A stretch of DNA of 5,722 nt from Geobacter sp. (lineage in GTDB: Bacteria > Desulfobacterota > Desulfuromonadia > Geobacterales > Geobacteraceae). The stretch is from positions 27,240-32,961 of the forward strand of contig DNRQ01000196.1 in assembly GCA_003499925.1 (NCBI GenBank). The letters are read 5' to 3'. Below are positions 1-5,535 of this stretch, piece after piece. Positions within the stretch are counted from its first letter, which is position 1. Every line of letters begins with the position of its first letter. Below the pieces are notes generated by a model. That model searched no databases. It saw only the letters and a list, made by a program, of their open reading frames with translations, and was not told where the DNA came from. Made by a program: the position numbers and the translations under genes.

Positions 1-6
1 GCAGTG

Positions 7-27
7 CTCCCGGAGGGAGAGGGTGAG
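7..27. repeat. REP-like G/C hairpin with G-rich tail (partial, at window edge)
   Basis: Short inverted repeat CTCCC (7-11) / GGGAG (15-19) followed by a GAGGGTGAG tail. The hairpin-plus-G-rich-tail layout resembles the units at 91-124 and 5536-5576. The window edge probably cuts off its left part. The stretch 1-145 holds no credible gene: the open frame at 4-255 is low-complexity and runs straight through the palindromes. Confidence 0.45.
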
Positions 28-90
28 TTGGCGCAAGACGGTTTGAAATGTGGTGTCGGACAGCCGGCATCGGCCCAGCCTTTAAAGAAC

Positions 91-124
91 CCCTCGCCCT
101 CCGGGAGAGGGGCAGGGGTGAGGG
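91..124. repeat. REP-like G/C palindromic repeat
   Basis: An imperfect palindrome (CCCTCGCCCTC, then CGGGAGAGGGG) is followed by a G-rich tail CAGGGGTGAGGG. It has the same design and orientation as the unit at 7-27, and resembles the hairpin/tail unit at 5539-5576 on the other side of the operon. Such intergenic hairpin/G-tail repeats are common in bacterial genomes. No associated transposase is visible. Confidence 0.5.
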
Positions 125-145
125 AGTTGCCACGAAGTGATGTGA

Positions 146-298
146 ATCTTCCGCTACCAACAACTCTCCCTCCCCTTCAAGGGGAGGGTCGGGGTGGGGA
201 TGGGGTAGAGTCTGCGTCTGAGCACACTCCATCCCCCTCCTGTCCTCCCCCTTGAAGGGGGATGGACGTACAGCGGAAGATCATCGCTAATCAGGTAA
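146..298. mobile_element. MITE-like palindromic repeat element, left copy
   Basis: This is a non-coding element bounded by the inverted ends ATCTTCCGC (146-154) and GCGGAAGAT (273-281); the right end continues as CATCGCTAATCAGGTAA. Inside are two hairpins. One is CCCTCCCCTT-C-AAGGGGAGGG (168-188), followed by a G-rich tail. The other is CCCCC-TTGAA-GGGGG (247-261). Positions 166-208 match 5367-5408 almost base for base, with one 1-nt gap, and the second hairpin also recurs at 5447-5461. The left outer end is poorly conserved beyond 9 bp. The structure suggests a non-autonomous mobile repeat. No transposase or target duplication was identified, so mobility is inferred. Confidence 0.55.
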
Positions 299-300
299 AC

Positions 301-330
301 AAAAGGGGCGCACCGAGGTGGCCCCTTTTT
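301..330 (-). terminator. Intrinsic terminator of the pst-phoU operon
   Basis: Arms AAAAGGGGC (301-309) and GCCCCTTTT (321-329) pair over 9 bp. A single bulged G (310) and a CAC/GTG extension follow, closed by the tetraloop CGAG (314-317). On the minus strand the stem ends in a CTTTTGTTT tract. It begins 38 nt after the phoU stop codon, as expected for the end of this operon. The plus strand also has a T-rich 3' side, so it could work in both directions. Confidence 0.85.
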
Positions 331-367
331 GATTTGATTTGATCTGCTACCACTGTTCCGGGATGGC

Positions 368-1039
368 TCAGGCGATGGTGTGCCGGATGTCCTTCCCCTT
401 CACCATGAAGATCACCATTTCGGCCACGTTGGTGGCGTGGTCGGCGATCCGCTCCAGGCACTTGGAGACGTGGTTGATCTTGATGGCGCGGCTTATGGTG
501 CTCGGATCCCCCATCATGAAGGTGAGCAGTTCCCGCTGGATCTGCTCGTTCAGGTCATCAACCACCTGATCGTCCTGGCAGACCTTGATCGCCAGGGCGT
601 CGTCGCCGCGCACGAAGGCGTCCAGCGCTTCCTTCACCATGTCGGAGGCCGCCTGCGCCATGCGGGGGAGGTCGATGTACGGCTTCAGGGAAGGCTCCAG
701 GTTCAGCTCCTTCGACCTCTTGGCGATGTTGGCGCACTGGTCGCCGATCCGCTCCAGGTCGGTGACGATCTTGAGCGCCAGGGTGATGAAGCGCAGGTCG
801 CGCGCCGCCGGCTGACGCCGGGCCAGAACCTCCAGGCATCGCTCGTCGATCTCCATCTCCAGCTGATTAATCTCGTGGTCGAAGGCAATGGTCCGCTCGG
901 CCAACTCGGTATCCCGCTCGACCAGGGACTGCATGGCGTTGCCGATCATCAGCTCAACTTTACCTCCCATTTCCAGGAGTTTTTCCCTTATCTCGTTCAG
1001 TTCCGTGTCGAACTGCTTGCTGAAATGCTCTCTCTCCAT
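368..1039 (-). CDS. phoU: Phosphate signalling/transport regulator PhoU
   Basis: PhoU is a cytoplasmic all-helical protein that connects the Pst transporter to the phosphate-responsive histidine kinase, and in E. coli keeps the Pho regulon off when phosphate is plentiful. The 223-residue product has the normal family length and two homologous helical halves. Each half carries the family's acidic motif: E96-R-I-G-D100-x3-N104 and E196-R-I-A-D200-x3-N204, spaced exactly 100 residues apart, as expected for the metal-binding PhoU repeats. The frame stays open upstream to 1141. The ATG at 1039 is preferred because GGGAG lies 8 nt upstream and the product then starts MEREHFSKQFD, typical of the family. 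It is the last gene of the operon, 200 nt after pstB. The kinase partner is not in this window. Confidence 0.95.
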   Translation of the reverse strand: MEREHFSKQFDTELNEIREKLLEMGGKVELMIGNAMQSLVERDTELAERTIAFDHEINQLEMEIDERCLEVLARRQPAARDLRFITLALKIVTDLERIGDQCANIAKRSKELNLEPSLKPYIDLPRMAQAASDMVKEALDAFVRGDDALAIKVCQDDQVVDDLNEQIQRELLTFMMGDPSTISRAIKINHVSKCLERIADHATNVAEMVIFMVKGKDIRHTIA

Positions 1040-1047
1040 AGGTTGAT

Positions 1048-1052
1048 CTCCC
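1048..1052 (-). promoter_or_regulatory. phoU ribosome binding site
   Basis: GGGAG on the minus strand, 8 nt before the ATG at 1039. It decides against the upstream in-frame start at 1141, which would add 34 residues that do not look like PhoU. Confidence 0.6.
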
Positions 1053-1132
1053 GGACATATTCTTATGATAGCGACCTGCTGGCCAGCTTGTTCCTTCGAG
1101 AGCCGGTTGCCAGAGTCAGATGAAGAGTTCCC

Positions 1133-1163
1133 GTCACGCAAGCCGCAAAGGCGCAGAGACGCC
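1133..1163. repeat. GCAAAGGCGC-type degenerate intergenic repeat
   Basis: The plus strand reads as runs of related short units: CACGCAAG, CCGCAAAGG, CGCAGAGACGCC. From general knowledge this resembles a 'CGCAAAGGCGCAAAGA' repeat seen between genes in many environmental bacteria. It lies in the 200-nt pstB-phoU gap (1040-1239). I found no convincing terminator or promoter in the rest of that gap. Confidence 0.4.
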
Positions 1164-1239
1164 AGGTAACGTGAGGCGAGTCCAAATTAACATGACTCCA
1201 ACAAATCTGCTCGATATTTTTGTCTTGGGCGAAACGAGG

Positions 1240-1998
1240 TTAGCCGAAGCGTCCCGTGATGTAATCCTCTGTCTGCTTTTGCTCCGGCGTGGTGAAGATC
1301 TTCTTGGTCTCGCCGCATTCGATCAACTCACCCAGGTACAGAAAGGCCGTGTAGTCGGAGACGCGGGCCGCCTGCTGCATGTTGTGAGTGACGATGATGA
1401 TGGTGTATCGCTCCTTCAGCTCCTCGATCAGTTCCTCGATCTTCAGGGTGGAGATCGGGTCGAGCGCGGAGGCAGGCTCGTCCATCAGGATCACCTCGGG
1501 CTTTACGGCGATGGTGCGCGCGATGCAGAGCCTCTGCTGCTGCCCTCCCGAGAGGGTCATGGCGTTGGTCTTCAGGCGGTCCTTCACCTCGTCCCAAAGT
1601 GCCACCCGCTTCAGGCAGCTCTCCACGATCTCGTCCGCCTCGGACCTCGACATGCGGCCGTTCAGCTTGTAGCCGGCCACCACGTTATCGTAGATCGACA
1701 TGGCCGGGAAAGGGTTCGGTTTCTGGAACACCATGCCGACGCGGCGCCGTATCGAGACCGGATCGACCGTCCTGTTGTAGATGTCGCCGTCGTCCAGCAG
1801 GATCTTGCCGGTGACCCGTGCCGAGGGGACCAGGTCGTGCATCCTGTTGATGGAGCGAAGCAGCGTAGACTTGCCGCATCCCGACGGGCCTATGATGGCG
1901 GTGACGCTGTTTTCCGGAAAATCCATGCTGATGTCTTTCACCGCATGGTTCTTGCCGAAATGTATGTTCACCTCTTCCAGTTGTACCTTGCTGGTCAT
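1240..1998 (-). CDS. pstB: Phosphate ABC transporter ATP-binding protein PstB
   Basis: PstB is the cytoplasmic ATPase that dimerises under the PstC-PstA channel and drives phosphate import by ATP hydrolysis. The 252-residue product has every ABC motif in order: Walker A GPSGCGKST (37-45), Q-loop Q92 in VFQKPNPF, signature LSGGQQQR (149-156), Walker B VILMDEP (169-175) with catalytic E174, D-loop SALD (177-180) and switch H205. The KPNPFPMS-like stretch after the Q-loop and the C-terminal ITGRFG end are characteristic of PstB within the ABC family. The frame is open to 2052. The ATG at 1998 is chosen because AAAGAGG sits 5 nt upstream and the 18 residues before it are encoded by a simple repeat. 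Length is normal for the family. Confidence 0.97.
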   Translation of the reverse strand: MTSKVQLEEVNIHFGKNHAVKDISMDFPENSVTAIIGPSGCGKSTLLRSINRMHDLVPSARVTGKILLDDGDIYNRTVDPVSIRRRVGMVFQKPNPFPAMSIYDNVVAGYKLNGRMSRSEADEIVESCLKRVALWDEVKDRLKTNAMTLSGGQQQRLCIARTIAVKPEVILMDEPASALDPISTLKIEELIEELKERYTIIIVTHNMQQAARVSDYTAFLYLGELIECGETKKIFTTPEQKQTEDYITGRFG

Positions 1999-2003
1999 GC
2001 AAA

Positions 2004-2010
2004 CCTCTTT
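2004..2010 (-). promoter_or_regulatory. pstB ribosome binding site
   Basis: AAAGAGG on the minus strand, 5 nt before the ATG at 1998. It supports this start over the in-frame codon at 2052. Confidence 0.7.
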
Positions 2011-2013
2011 AAA

Positions 2014-2041
2014 TTTCGCGTTTCGCGGTTCTAGTTTCGGG
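2014..2041. repeat. 7-bp tandem repeat in the pstA-pstB gap
   Basis: Four consecutive 7-mers on the plus strand: TTTCGCG, TTTCGCG, GTTCTAG, TTTCGGG. On the sense strand they read as CGAAA-rich units just upstream of the pstB ribosome binding site. The remainder of this 115-nt gap (2042-2113) shows no clear promoter or terminator. Confidence 0.5.
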
Positions 2042-2113
2042 TTCGATGGCACCGGTTAATCGCCATTGTTTTTATGCGCTCTGCCGTGTAGCGATGAGGC
2101 ACCGTGTCCTGCT

Positions 2114-2956
2114 TTATTCGCTATGCCTGCTCCTGCCGAAATAGCGGGCCGTCAGGCTCAGGCAGAACATCATGGAGACGAGAACCAGGGCGCCCGCCCA
2201 GGCAAGCCTGTGCCAGTCCTCATAGGGCGCGATGGCGAAGTTGAAGATCTGCAGCGGGATCGCCGCCATCGGTTCGGTGACCTTCTTGCTCCAGAACGAA
2301 TTGCCCAAGGCGGTGAACAAAAGCGGCGCGGTCTCGCCCGCGACCCTCGCGATAGCCAGCAGGATGCCGGTCAGCACCCCGGACAGGGCGCTTCTGAGCG
2401 TCACCTTCAGGCTGGTGCGCCAAAGCGGCACGCCCAGGGCGAGCGATGCCTCGCGCAGCGACCCCGGGACCATCTTCAACTGCTCCTCGGTGGTGCGCAG
2501 CACGATCGGGATCATGATCATGGCAAGCGCCACTGATCCGGCCAGGGCGGAAAACCCTTTCATCGGTACGACCAGCAGGGTGTAGGCGACCATACCCGTG
2601 ATGATGGAAGGGGTGCCTGACAGGACGTCGGCCGCAAATCTTATCGACGTGGAGACCTTGCTTCCGCCGTACTCCGCCAGGTAAATGGCGCCGAAGATCC
2701 CGATGGGGAGGCCGATCAGTGAGGCCATGCCGATCATGATGAGCGAGCCGGCCATGCCGTTCGCCATGCCGCCGCCCGCCTCGCCGGTCGGCTTCGGGAT
2801 ATGGATGAAGAAGTCCAGGGAGAGCGAACTCACCCCCATCTTCACGATGTGGTAGAAGATCAGCCCGAGCGGAATCAGGACCGCCGCGGTCGCCGCCAGC
2901 ATCAGGAAGGTCATCAGGTAGTTCTTCGCCTTGCGAAAGGCCATGCTCTGCATCAT
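2114..2956 (-). CDS. pstA: Phosphate ABC transporter permease PstA
   Basis: PstA is one of the two inner-membrane permease subunits that form the phosphate channel with PstC and dock onto PstB. The 280-residue product is full length. It has a basic N-terminus, a first membrane helix at about 14-38, and further hydrophobic segments near 66-94, 106-131, 134-153, 191-217 and 252-273, consistent with six helices. The ABC permease EAA loop is at 169-188 (EASLALGVPLWR and following), and the family-typical GETAPLLFTA follows at 207-216. The first ATG overlaps the pstC stop as ATGA, which indicates translational coupling. GGAGG lies 6 nt before this ATG and 9 nt before a second, adjacent ATG, so either may be used. 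The frame stays open far upstream inside pstC, but that part is out-of-frame shadow. Confidence 0.96.
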   Translation of the reverse strand: MMQSMAFRKAKNYLMTFLMLAATAAVLIPLGLIFYHIVKMGVSSLSLDFFIHIPKPTGEAGGGMANGMAGSLIMIGMASLIGLPIGIFGAIYLAEYGGSKVSTSIRFAADVLSGTPSIITGMVAYTLLVVPMKGFSALAGSVALAMIMIPIVLRTTEEQLKMVPGSLREASLALGVPLWRTSLKVTLRSALSGVLTGILLAIARVAGETAPLLFTALGNSFWSKKVTEPMAAIPLQIFNFAIAPYEDWHRLAWAGALVLVSMMFCLSLTARYFGRSRHSE

Positions 2957-3990
2957 ACCGTACCTCCGCCGGTACCCTTGGTGACGCTCCAGATGAGAAG
3001 CCTCGCCATGGCGTTGATGATCAGGGTAACCACCATAAGGATGAGCCCTATCTCCATCAGGGCGGAAGCGTGCAGCTTCGAGGTGGTCTCGGCAAACTCG
3101 TTGGCGATGACGCTCGGCATGGTGTAGGCGGGGGAGAGCAGCGACATCGAGATGTTCGGCGCGTTGCCGATCACCATGGTGACCGCCATGGTCTCTCCGA
3201 TGGCGCGCCCCAGCCCGAGGATGGCGGCCCCGAGGATGCCTGATTTGCCGTAGGGGAGGATCGCCATCTTGATCATCTCCCAACGGGTGGCGCCCAGGGC
3301 AATGGCTGCCTCCTTCTGGCTTTGCGGCACGGCGAGGAGCACCTCCCTGGTGATGGAGGTGATGATCGGCACCACCATGATCATCAGGATGAAGACCGCG
3401 GCGAGCATGCTCACCCCGTACGGGGCGCCCTCGAACAGGGGAAGAAAGCCGAAGTGCTCGATCAGGAAGGGCTGGATCGTGGACTGGAGCCAGGGCGCCA
3501 TGACCACCACACCCCAAAGGCCGTAGATCACCGAGGGGATCGCCGCCAGCAGTTCGACCAGCGGTGCGATGATACCCCCCAGGCGCTTGGGAGCGATTTC
3601 GGTAATGAAGACGGCGGCACCGATGCTCAAGGGGGTGGCGAGCAGCAGGGCGAGGACGGATGATACCACCGATCCGTAGAGGTAGGGGAGTGCCCCGAAC
3701 ACCTCCTGCACCGCGTCCCAGTCGCTGGAGCTGATGAACTTCCAGCCGAACGCCTTGATCGACGGCATGCTCTCGCTGGTCATCTCGACGATCATGAGCG
3801 CCAGGATCGCGAAAATGCTGAAGGCGAAGCAGGTGGTCAGGTACCGAAACAGCAGATCGCCGTTTAGCTTCTTTACCGTCTCGATATTATTGGTTTTAGT
3901 TGCAGTCTGCAAAATCCTCTCCGGGTCCGGCGCGGAAATGGTTGATACGTCATCTTGCTGCACTTGAGCTACCTCAATGTGGGATTTCAT
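2953..3990 (-). CDS. pstC: Phosphate ABC transporter permease PstC
   Basis: PstC is the partner permease of PstA in the inner membrane. Counted from the ATG at 3990 it has 345 residues. About 45 polar, probably cytoplasmic residues come first, then a first membrane helix at about 46-68 and others near 103-130, 140-165, 194-213 and 311-333. The EAA loop is at 227-246 (EAAIALGATRWEM and following), followed by GRAIGETMAV at 261-270, both typical of PstC. The start is uncertain. The frame is open to a GTG at 4011 with no ribosome site. The ATG at 3990 also has a poor one. A GTG at 3963 has GAGG 8 nt upstream, and a TTG at 3912 has GGAG 6 nt upstream, giving 336 or 319 residues. The family identity does not depend on this choice. 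Confidence 0.95.
   Translation of the reverse strand: MKSHIEVAQVQQDDVSTISAPDPERILQTATKTNNIETVKKLNGDLLFRYLTTCFAFSIFAILALMIVEMTSESMPSIKAFGWKFISSSDWDAVQEVFGALPYLYGSVVSSVLALLLATPLSIGAAVFITEIAPKRLGGIIAPLVELLAAIPSVIYGLWGVVVMAPWLQSTIQPFLIEHFGFLPLFEGAPYGVSMLAAVFILMIMVVPIITSITREVLLAVPQSQKEAAIALGATRWEMIKMAILPYGKSGILGAAILGLGRAIGETMAVTMVIGNAPNISMSLLSPAYTMPSVIANEFAETTSKLHASALMEIGLILMVVTLIINAMARLLIWSVTKGTGGGTV
2963..2967 (-). promoter_or_regulatory. pstA ribosome binding site within the pstC end
   Basis: GGAGG on the minus strand lies inside the last codons of pstC, 6 nt before the first of two consecutive ATG codons. It places the pstA start at the ATGA overlap. Confidence 0.75.
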
Positions 3991-4012
3991 TCCGGTTTCA
4001 GGCGTGTTCACC

Positions 4013-4054
4013 GTAGGGGCGCAAGTAAGGGGCGGATGGGTTATCCGCCCCTAC
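4013..4054 (-). repeat. Palindromic hairpin element between pstS and pstC
   Basis: AGGGGCGGAT (4028-4037) and ATCCGCCCCT (4043-4052) form a perfect 10-bp stem with a 5-nt loop, extended by GTA/TAC across one bulged A. A second GTAGGGGCG at 4013-4021 can pair instead with CGCCCCTAC at 4046-4054, so two exclusive folds are possible. It starts 24 nt after the pstS stop. No U-run follows, so it is not a standard terminator. Such hairpins may protect the upstream message or partly attenuate transcription, which would suit the need for more PstS than permease (inference). Confidence 0.65.
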
Positions 4055-4078
4055 TTTAAGTCAACAAGCAAACCGCTA

Positions 4079-5107
4079 TTACTTGATGGTCTTGATGGTC
4101 TTCTCGACCATCTTGGCCACGTTTGCCGGAAGCGGGGCGTAGAGCATCTTTGCCGCCATCTTCTGCCCCTGCCTAAGCTCCCAGTTCAGGAACTCGACCA
4201 GTTTCTTCCCCTTCACCTTGTCTTTTTGCTCCTGGTACACGAGGAGCCAGGTGAAGCCGACAATCGGGTAGGCGTTTTTGCCCGGCTGGTTCACCAGCGA
4301 GATCCGGTAGTCCGCCGGCATCGACCTGCTGGCACCGGCTGCGGCCGCGGAGGTCGAGTCGATGGAGGGTTCCACGAAGTGCCCGGCGCTGTTCTTGATG
4401 AAGGCGTAGGGGAGCTTGTTTTCGAAGGCATAGGCCAGTTCCACGTAACCGATGGTAAAGGGGGTCGTCTTGATCTGCCCGGCCACCCCCTCGTTCCCCT
4501 TGCCGCCCAGACCGACCGGCCACTTGACCGAAGCCCCCTTGCCGACATTCTTGGCCCACTCGGGGCTCACAGCGCTCAGGTAGTCGGTGAAGATGCTGGT
4601 GGTGCCGCTGCCGTCGGACCTGTGCACCACGATGATCGGCTTGTTGGGGAGTTTCAGCGCAGCGTTCTCCTTGACGATTCTGGGGTCGTTCCAGGAGGTG
4701 ATCTTCCCCTGGTAGATCTGCGCCAGCACTTCGGGGGTGAGTTTCACGCCCTTGGCCACGCCGGGGAGGTTGTAGGTCACCACGACCGCACCCATCACCG
4801 TAGGAATGTGGAGCAGCTTGCCGGGTGCCGCCGCCAGTTCCTGGTCGCTCAGAAACTTGTCGCTCGCGCCGAAGTCCACGGTCTGCGCCGTGATCTGCTT
4901 GATGCCGCCGCCGGAGCCTATCGACTGATAGTTGAACTTGACGCTCGGGTCGATCTTGGCATACTCCGAGAACCATTTGGAATAGAGCGGGAAGGGGAAG
5001 GTGGCGCCGGCTCCGTTGATCAGGATCTCCGCCTGCGCGCTCGCCGCCGCAGTAAAGGTTGCCAGCGCTATCAGGGCCAGCAAGGTTTTCCGGATGTTCT
5101 TCAACAT
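4079..5107 (-). CDS. pstS: Periplasmic phosphate-binding protein PstS
   Basis: PstS captures phosphate in the periplasm and hands it to PstC-PstA. The 342-residue product starts with a Sec signal peptide: basic MLKNIRK, a hydrophobic core at about 8-21, and a cleavage region ASAQA (22-26). No lipobox cysteine is present, so it should be soluble. The mature start ILINGAGATFPFPLY (28-42) matches E. coli-type PstS. Ligand-site segments are present: T36-F37, IGSGGG (63-68), DFGASD (78-83) and HRSDGSGTT (162-170). A KWPVGLGGKGNEG stretch is also conserved with the E. coli protein. The frame is open to 5146, but the ATG at 5107 has AAGGAGA 6 nt upstream and gives a proper signal peptide. It is the first gene of the operon and the expected main target of phosphate-starvation control. 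Confidence 0.97.
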   Translation of the reverse strand: MLKNIRKTLLALIALATFTAAASAQAEILINGAGATFPFPLYSKWFSEYAKIDPSVKFNYQSIGSGGGIKQITAQTVDFGASDKFLSDQELAAAPGKLLHIPTVMGAVVVTYNLPGVAKGVKLTPEVLAQIYQGKITSWNDPRIVKENAALKLPNKPIIVVHRSDGSGTTSIFTDYLSAVSPEWAKNVGKGASVKWPVGLGGKGNEGVAGQIKTTPFTIGYVELAYAFENKLPYAFIKNSAGHFVEPSIDSTSAAAAGASRSMPADYRISLVNQPGKNAYPIVGFTWLLVYQEQKDKVKGKKLVEFLNWELRQGQKMAAKMLYAPLPANVAKMVEKTIKTIK

Positions 5108-5113
5108 GGGTGC

Positions 5114-5120
5114 TCTCCTT
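5114..5120 (-). promoter_or_regulatory. pstS ribosome binding site
   Basis: AAGGAGA on the minus strand, 6 nt before the ATG at 5107. This is the strongest ribosome site of the operon and fixes the pstS start. Confidence 0.85.
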
Positions 5121-5130
5121 ATCTTTGAGA

Positions 5131-5170
5131 AACAGATCTGCATCACGAGATCGTGACCTGCATCACAAGA
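5131..5170. repeat. 20-bp direct repeat in the pstS leader
   Basis: Two adjacent 20-bp units (5170-5151 and 5150-5131 on the minus strand) share 14 of 20 positions, including an identical GTGATGCAG core. The junction also forms the small palindrome TCACGA-GA-TCGTGA (5143-5156). It lies between the Pho-box-like repeats and the pstS ribosome site. Confidence 0.6.
5151..5168. promoter_or_regulatory. CRP/FNR-family-like operator
   Basis: The minus strand reads TTGTGA-N6-TCACGA, one base away from the symmetric TTGTGA-N6-TCACAA bound by CRP-type regulators. It overlaps the expected start region of a Pho-box-driven transcript, so binding there would more likely repress than activate. The regulator is unknown and the call rests on sequence shape alone. 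Confidence 0.4.
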
Positions 5171-5181
5171 TGCCTGCCGAA

Positions 5182-5220
5182 TGTTACGATCCTGTTACGG
5201 TTTCGGTAAGTTTTGGTGAA
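5182..5220 (-). promoter_or_regulatory. Pho-box-like array upstream of pstS
   Basis: Four hexamers with an exact 11-bp period on the minus strand: TTCACC (5220-5215), TTACCG (5209-5204), GTAACA (5198-5193) and GTAACA (5187-5182). Eleven-bp direct repeats are the hallmark of PhoB/PhoP operators. GTAACA-N5-GTAACA resembles the Bacillus PhoP TTAACA repeats; on the opposite strand it reads TGTTAC, close to the E. coli TGTCA half-sites. The position, 75 to 113 nt before pstS, fits phosphate-starvation activation. Confidence 0.65.
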
Positions 5221-5227
5221 CCGACAG

Positions 5228-5236
5228 ATTATATCA
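5228..5236 (-). promoter_or_regulatory. Extended -10 promoter candidate upstream of pstS
   Basis: The minus strand contains TGATATAAT: a perfect TATAAT (5233-5228) preceded by the TGn extension. No good -35 is seen 17 nt upstream, which an extended -10 can tolerate. Transcription would start near 5221, upstream of the Pho-box-like array, giving a leader of about 114 nt. Confidence 0.45.
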
Positions 5237-5334
5237 GAATGTGACGGCGCCGCTCTGGGGCCGCGCGCTGGCCGGAACCGTCGATTTCGCCGGGGCAGCC
5301 GGCACCCTCCCCCAGCCCCCACTGCCATTAAGTT
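5237..5334. other. GC-rich spacer with no recognised feature
   Basis: Between the promoter candidate and the right MITE-like element I see GC-rich sequence with no credible gene, ribosome site or strong hairpin. The short frames crossing it lack coding character. Confidence 0.5.
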
Positions 5335-5496
5335 ACCTGATTGGTGCCGATCTTCCGCGGCAAAAACTCCCTCCCCTTCAAGGGGAGGGTGGGGTGGGGA
5401 TGGGGTAGTTCCGGCGCAAAATCATCCCCCATCCCCTCCTGACCTCCCCCTTGAAGGGGGAGGAACCTGAACGGCGGAAGATCAGCGCTAATCGGG
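5335..5496. mobile_element. MITE-like palindromic repeat element, right copy
   Basis: This copy has clearer ends than the left one. Positions 5335-5358 and 5473-5496 are imperfect terminal inverted repeats matching at 20 of 24 positions, with a shared GATCTTCCGC inner part. Inside are the same two hairpins as in the left copy, CCCTCCCCTT-C-AAGGGGAGGG (5369-5389) and CCCCC-TTGAA-GGGGG (5447-5461). The same G-rich tail GGGGTGGGGATGGGGTAG follows the first. It is in the same orientation as the copy at 146-298. No coding content is present; short frames through it are artefacts of the repeats. Confidence 0.6.
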
Positions 5497-5535
5497 TTAA
5501 GTTAAGGTCAGTGCTAGTTTCGTGCAGCTGCAAAA

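Noticed and set aside
4..255. 83-residue plus-strand frame at the left edge
   Set aside because: It runs through G/C palindromic repeats and gives a proline/glycine-rich product with no family features.
146..298. Possible CRISPR array from the repeated G/C blocks
   Set aside because: The blocks are palindromes with tails, not regularly spaced identical repeats with unique spacers.
380..1123. 247-residue plus-strand open frame opposite phoU
   Set aside because: Antisense shadow of PhoU with biased composition and no ribosome site or family resemblance.
1040..1239. Separate phoU promoter in the pstB-phoU gap
   Set aside because: No convincing -35/-10 pair or sigma-54 site was found on the minus strand; a TATCAT near the phoU start lacks a -35 partner.
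1120..2034. 304-residue plus-strand open frame opposite pstB
   Set aside because: Antisense of a complete PstB with all ABC motifs; long opposite-strand frames are expected in high-GC coding DNA.
2957..3517. In-frame upstream extension of pstA, suggesting a 467-residue protein
   Set aside because: The extra part overlaps pstC out of frame and is low-complexity. PstA begins properly at the ATGA overlap with a good ribosome site.
4028..4052. Intrinsic terminator after pstS
   Set aside because: The stem is strong but has no following U-run on the minus strand, and the downstream pst genes need read-through. It is better described as an intercistronic hairpin.
3977..5128. 383-residue plus-strand open frame opposite pstS
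   Set aside because: It is the antisense shadow of pstS, whose signal peptide, ligand motifs and ribosome site are all intact. The shadow product has no recognisable domain.
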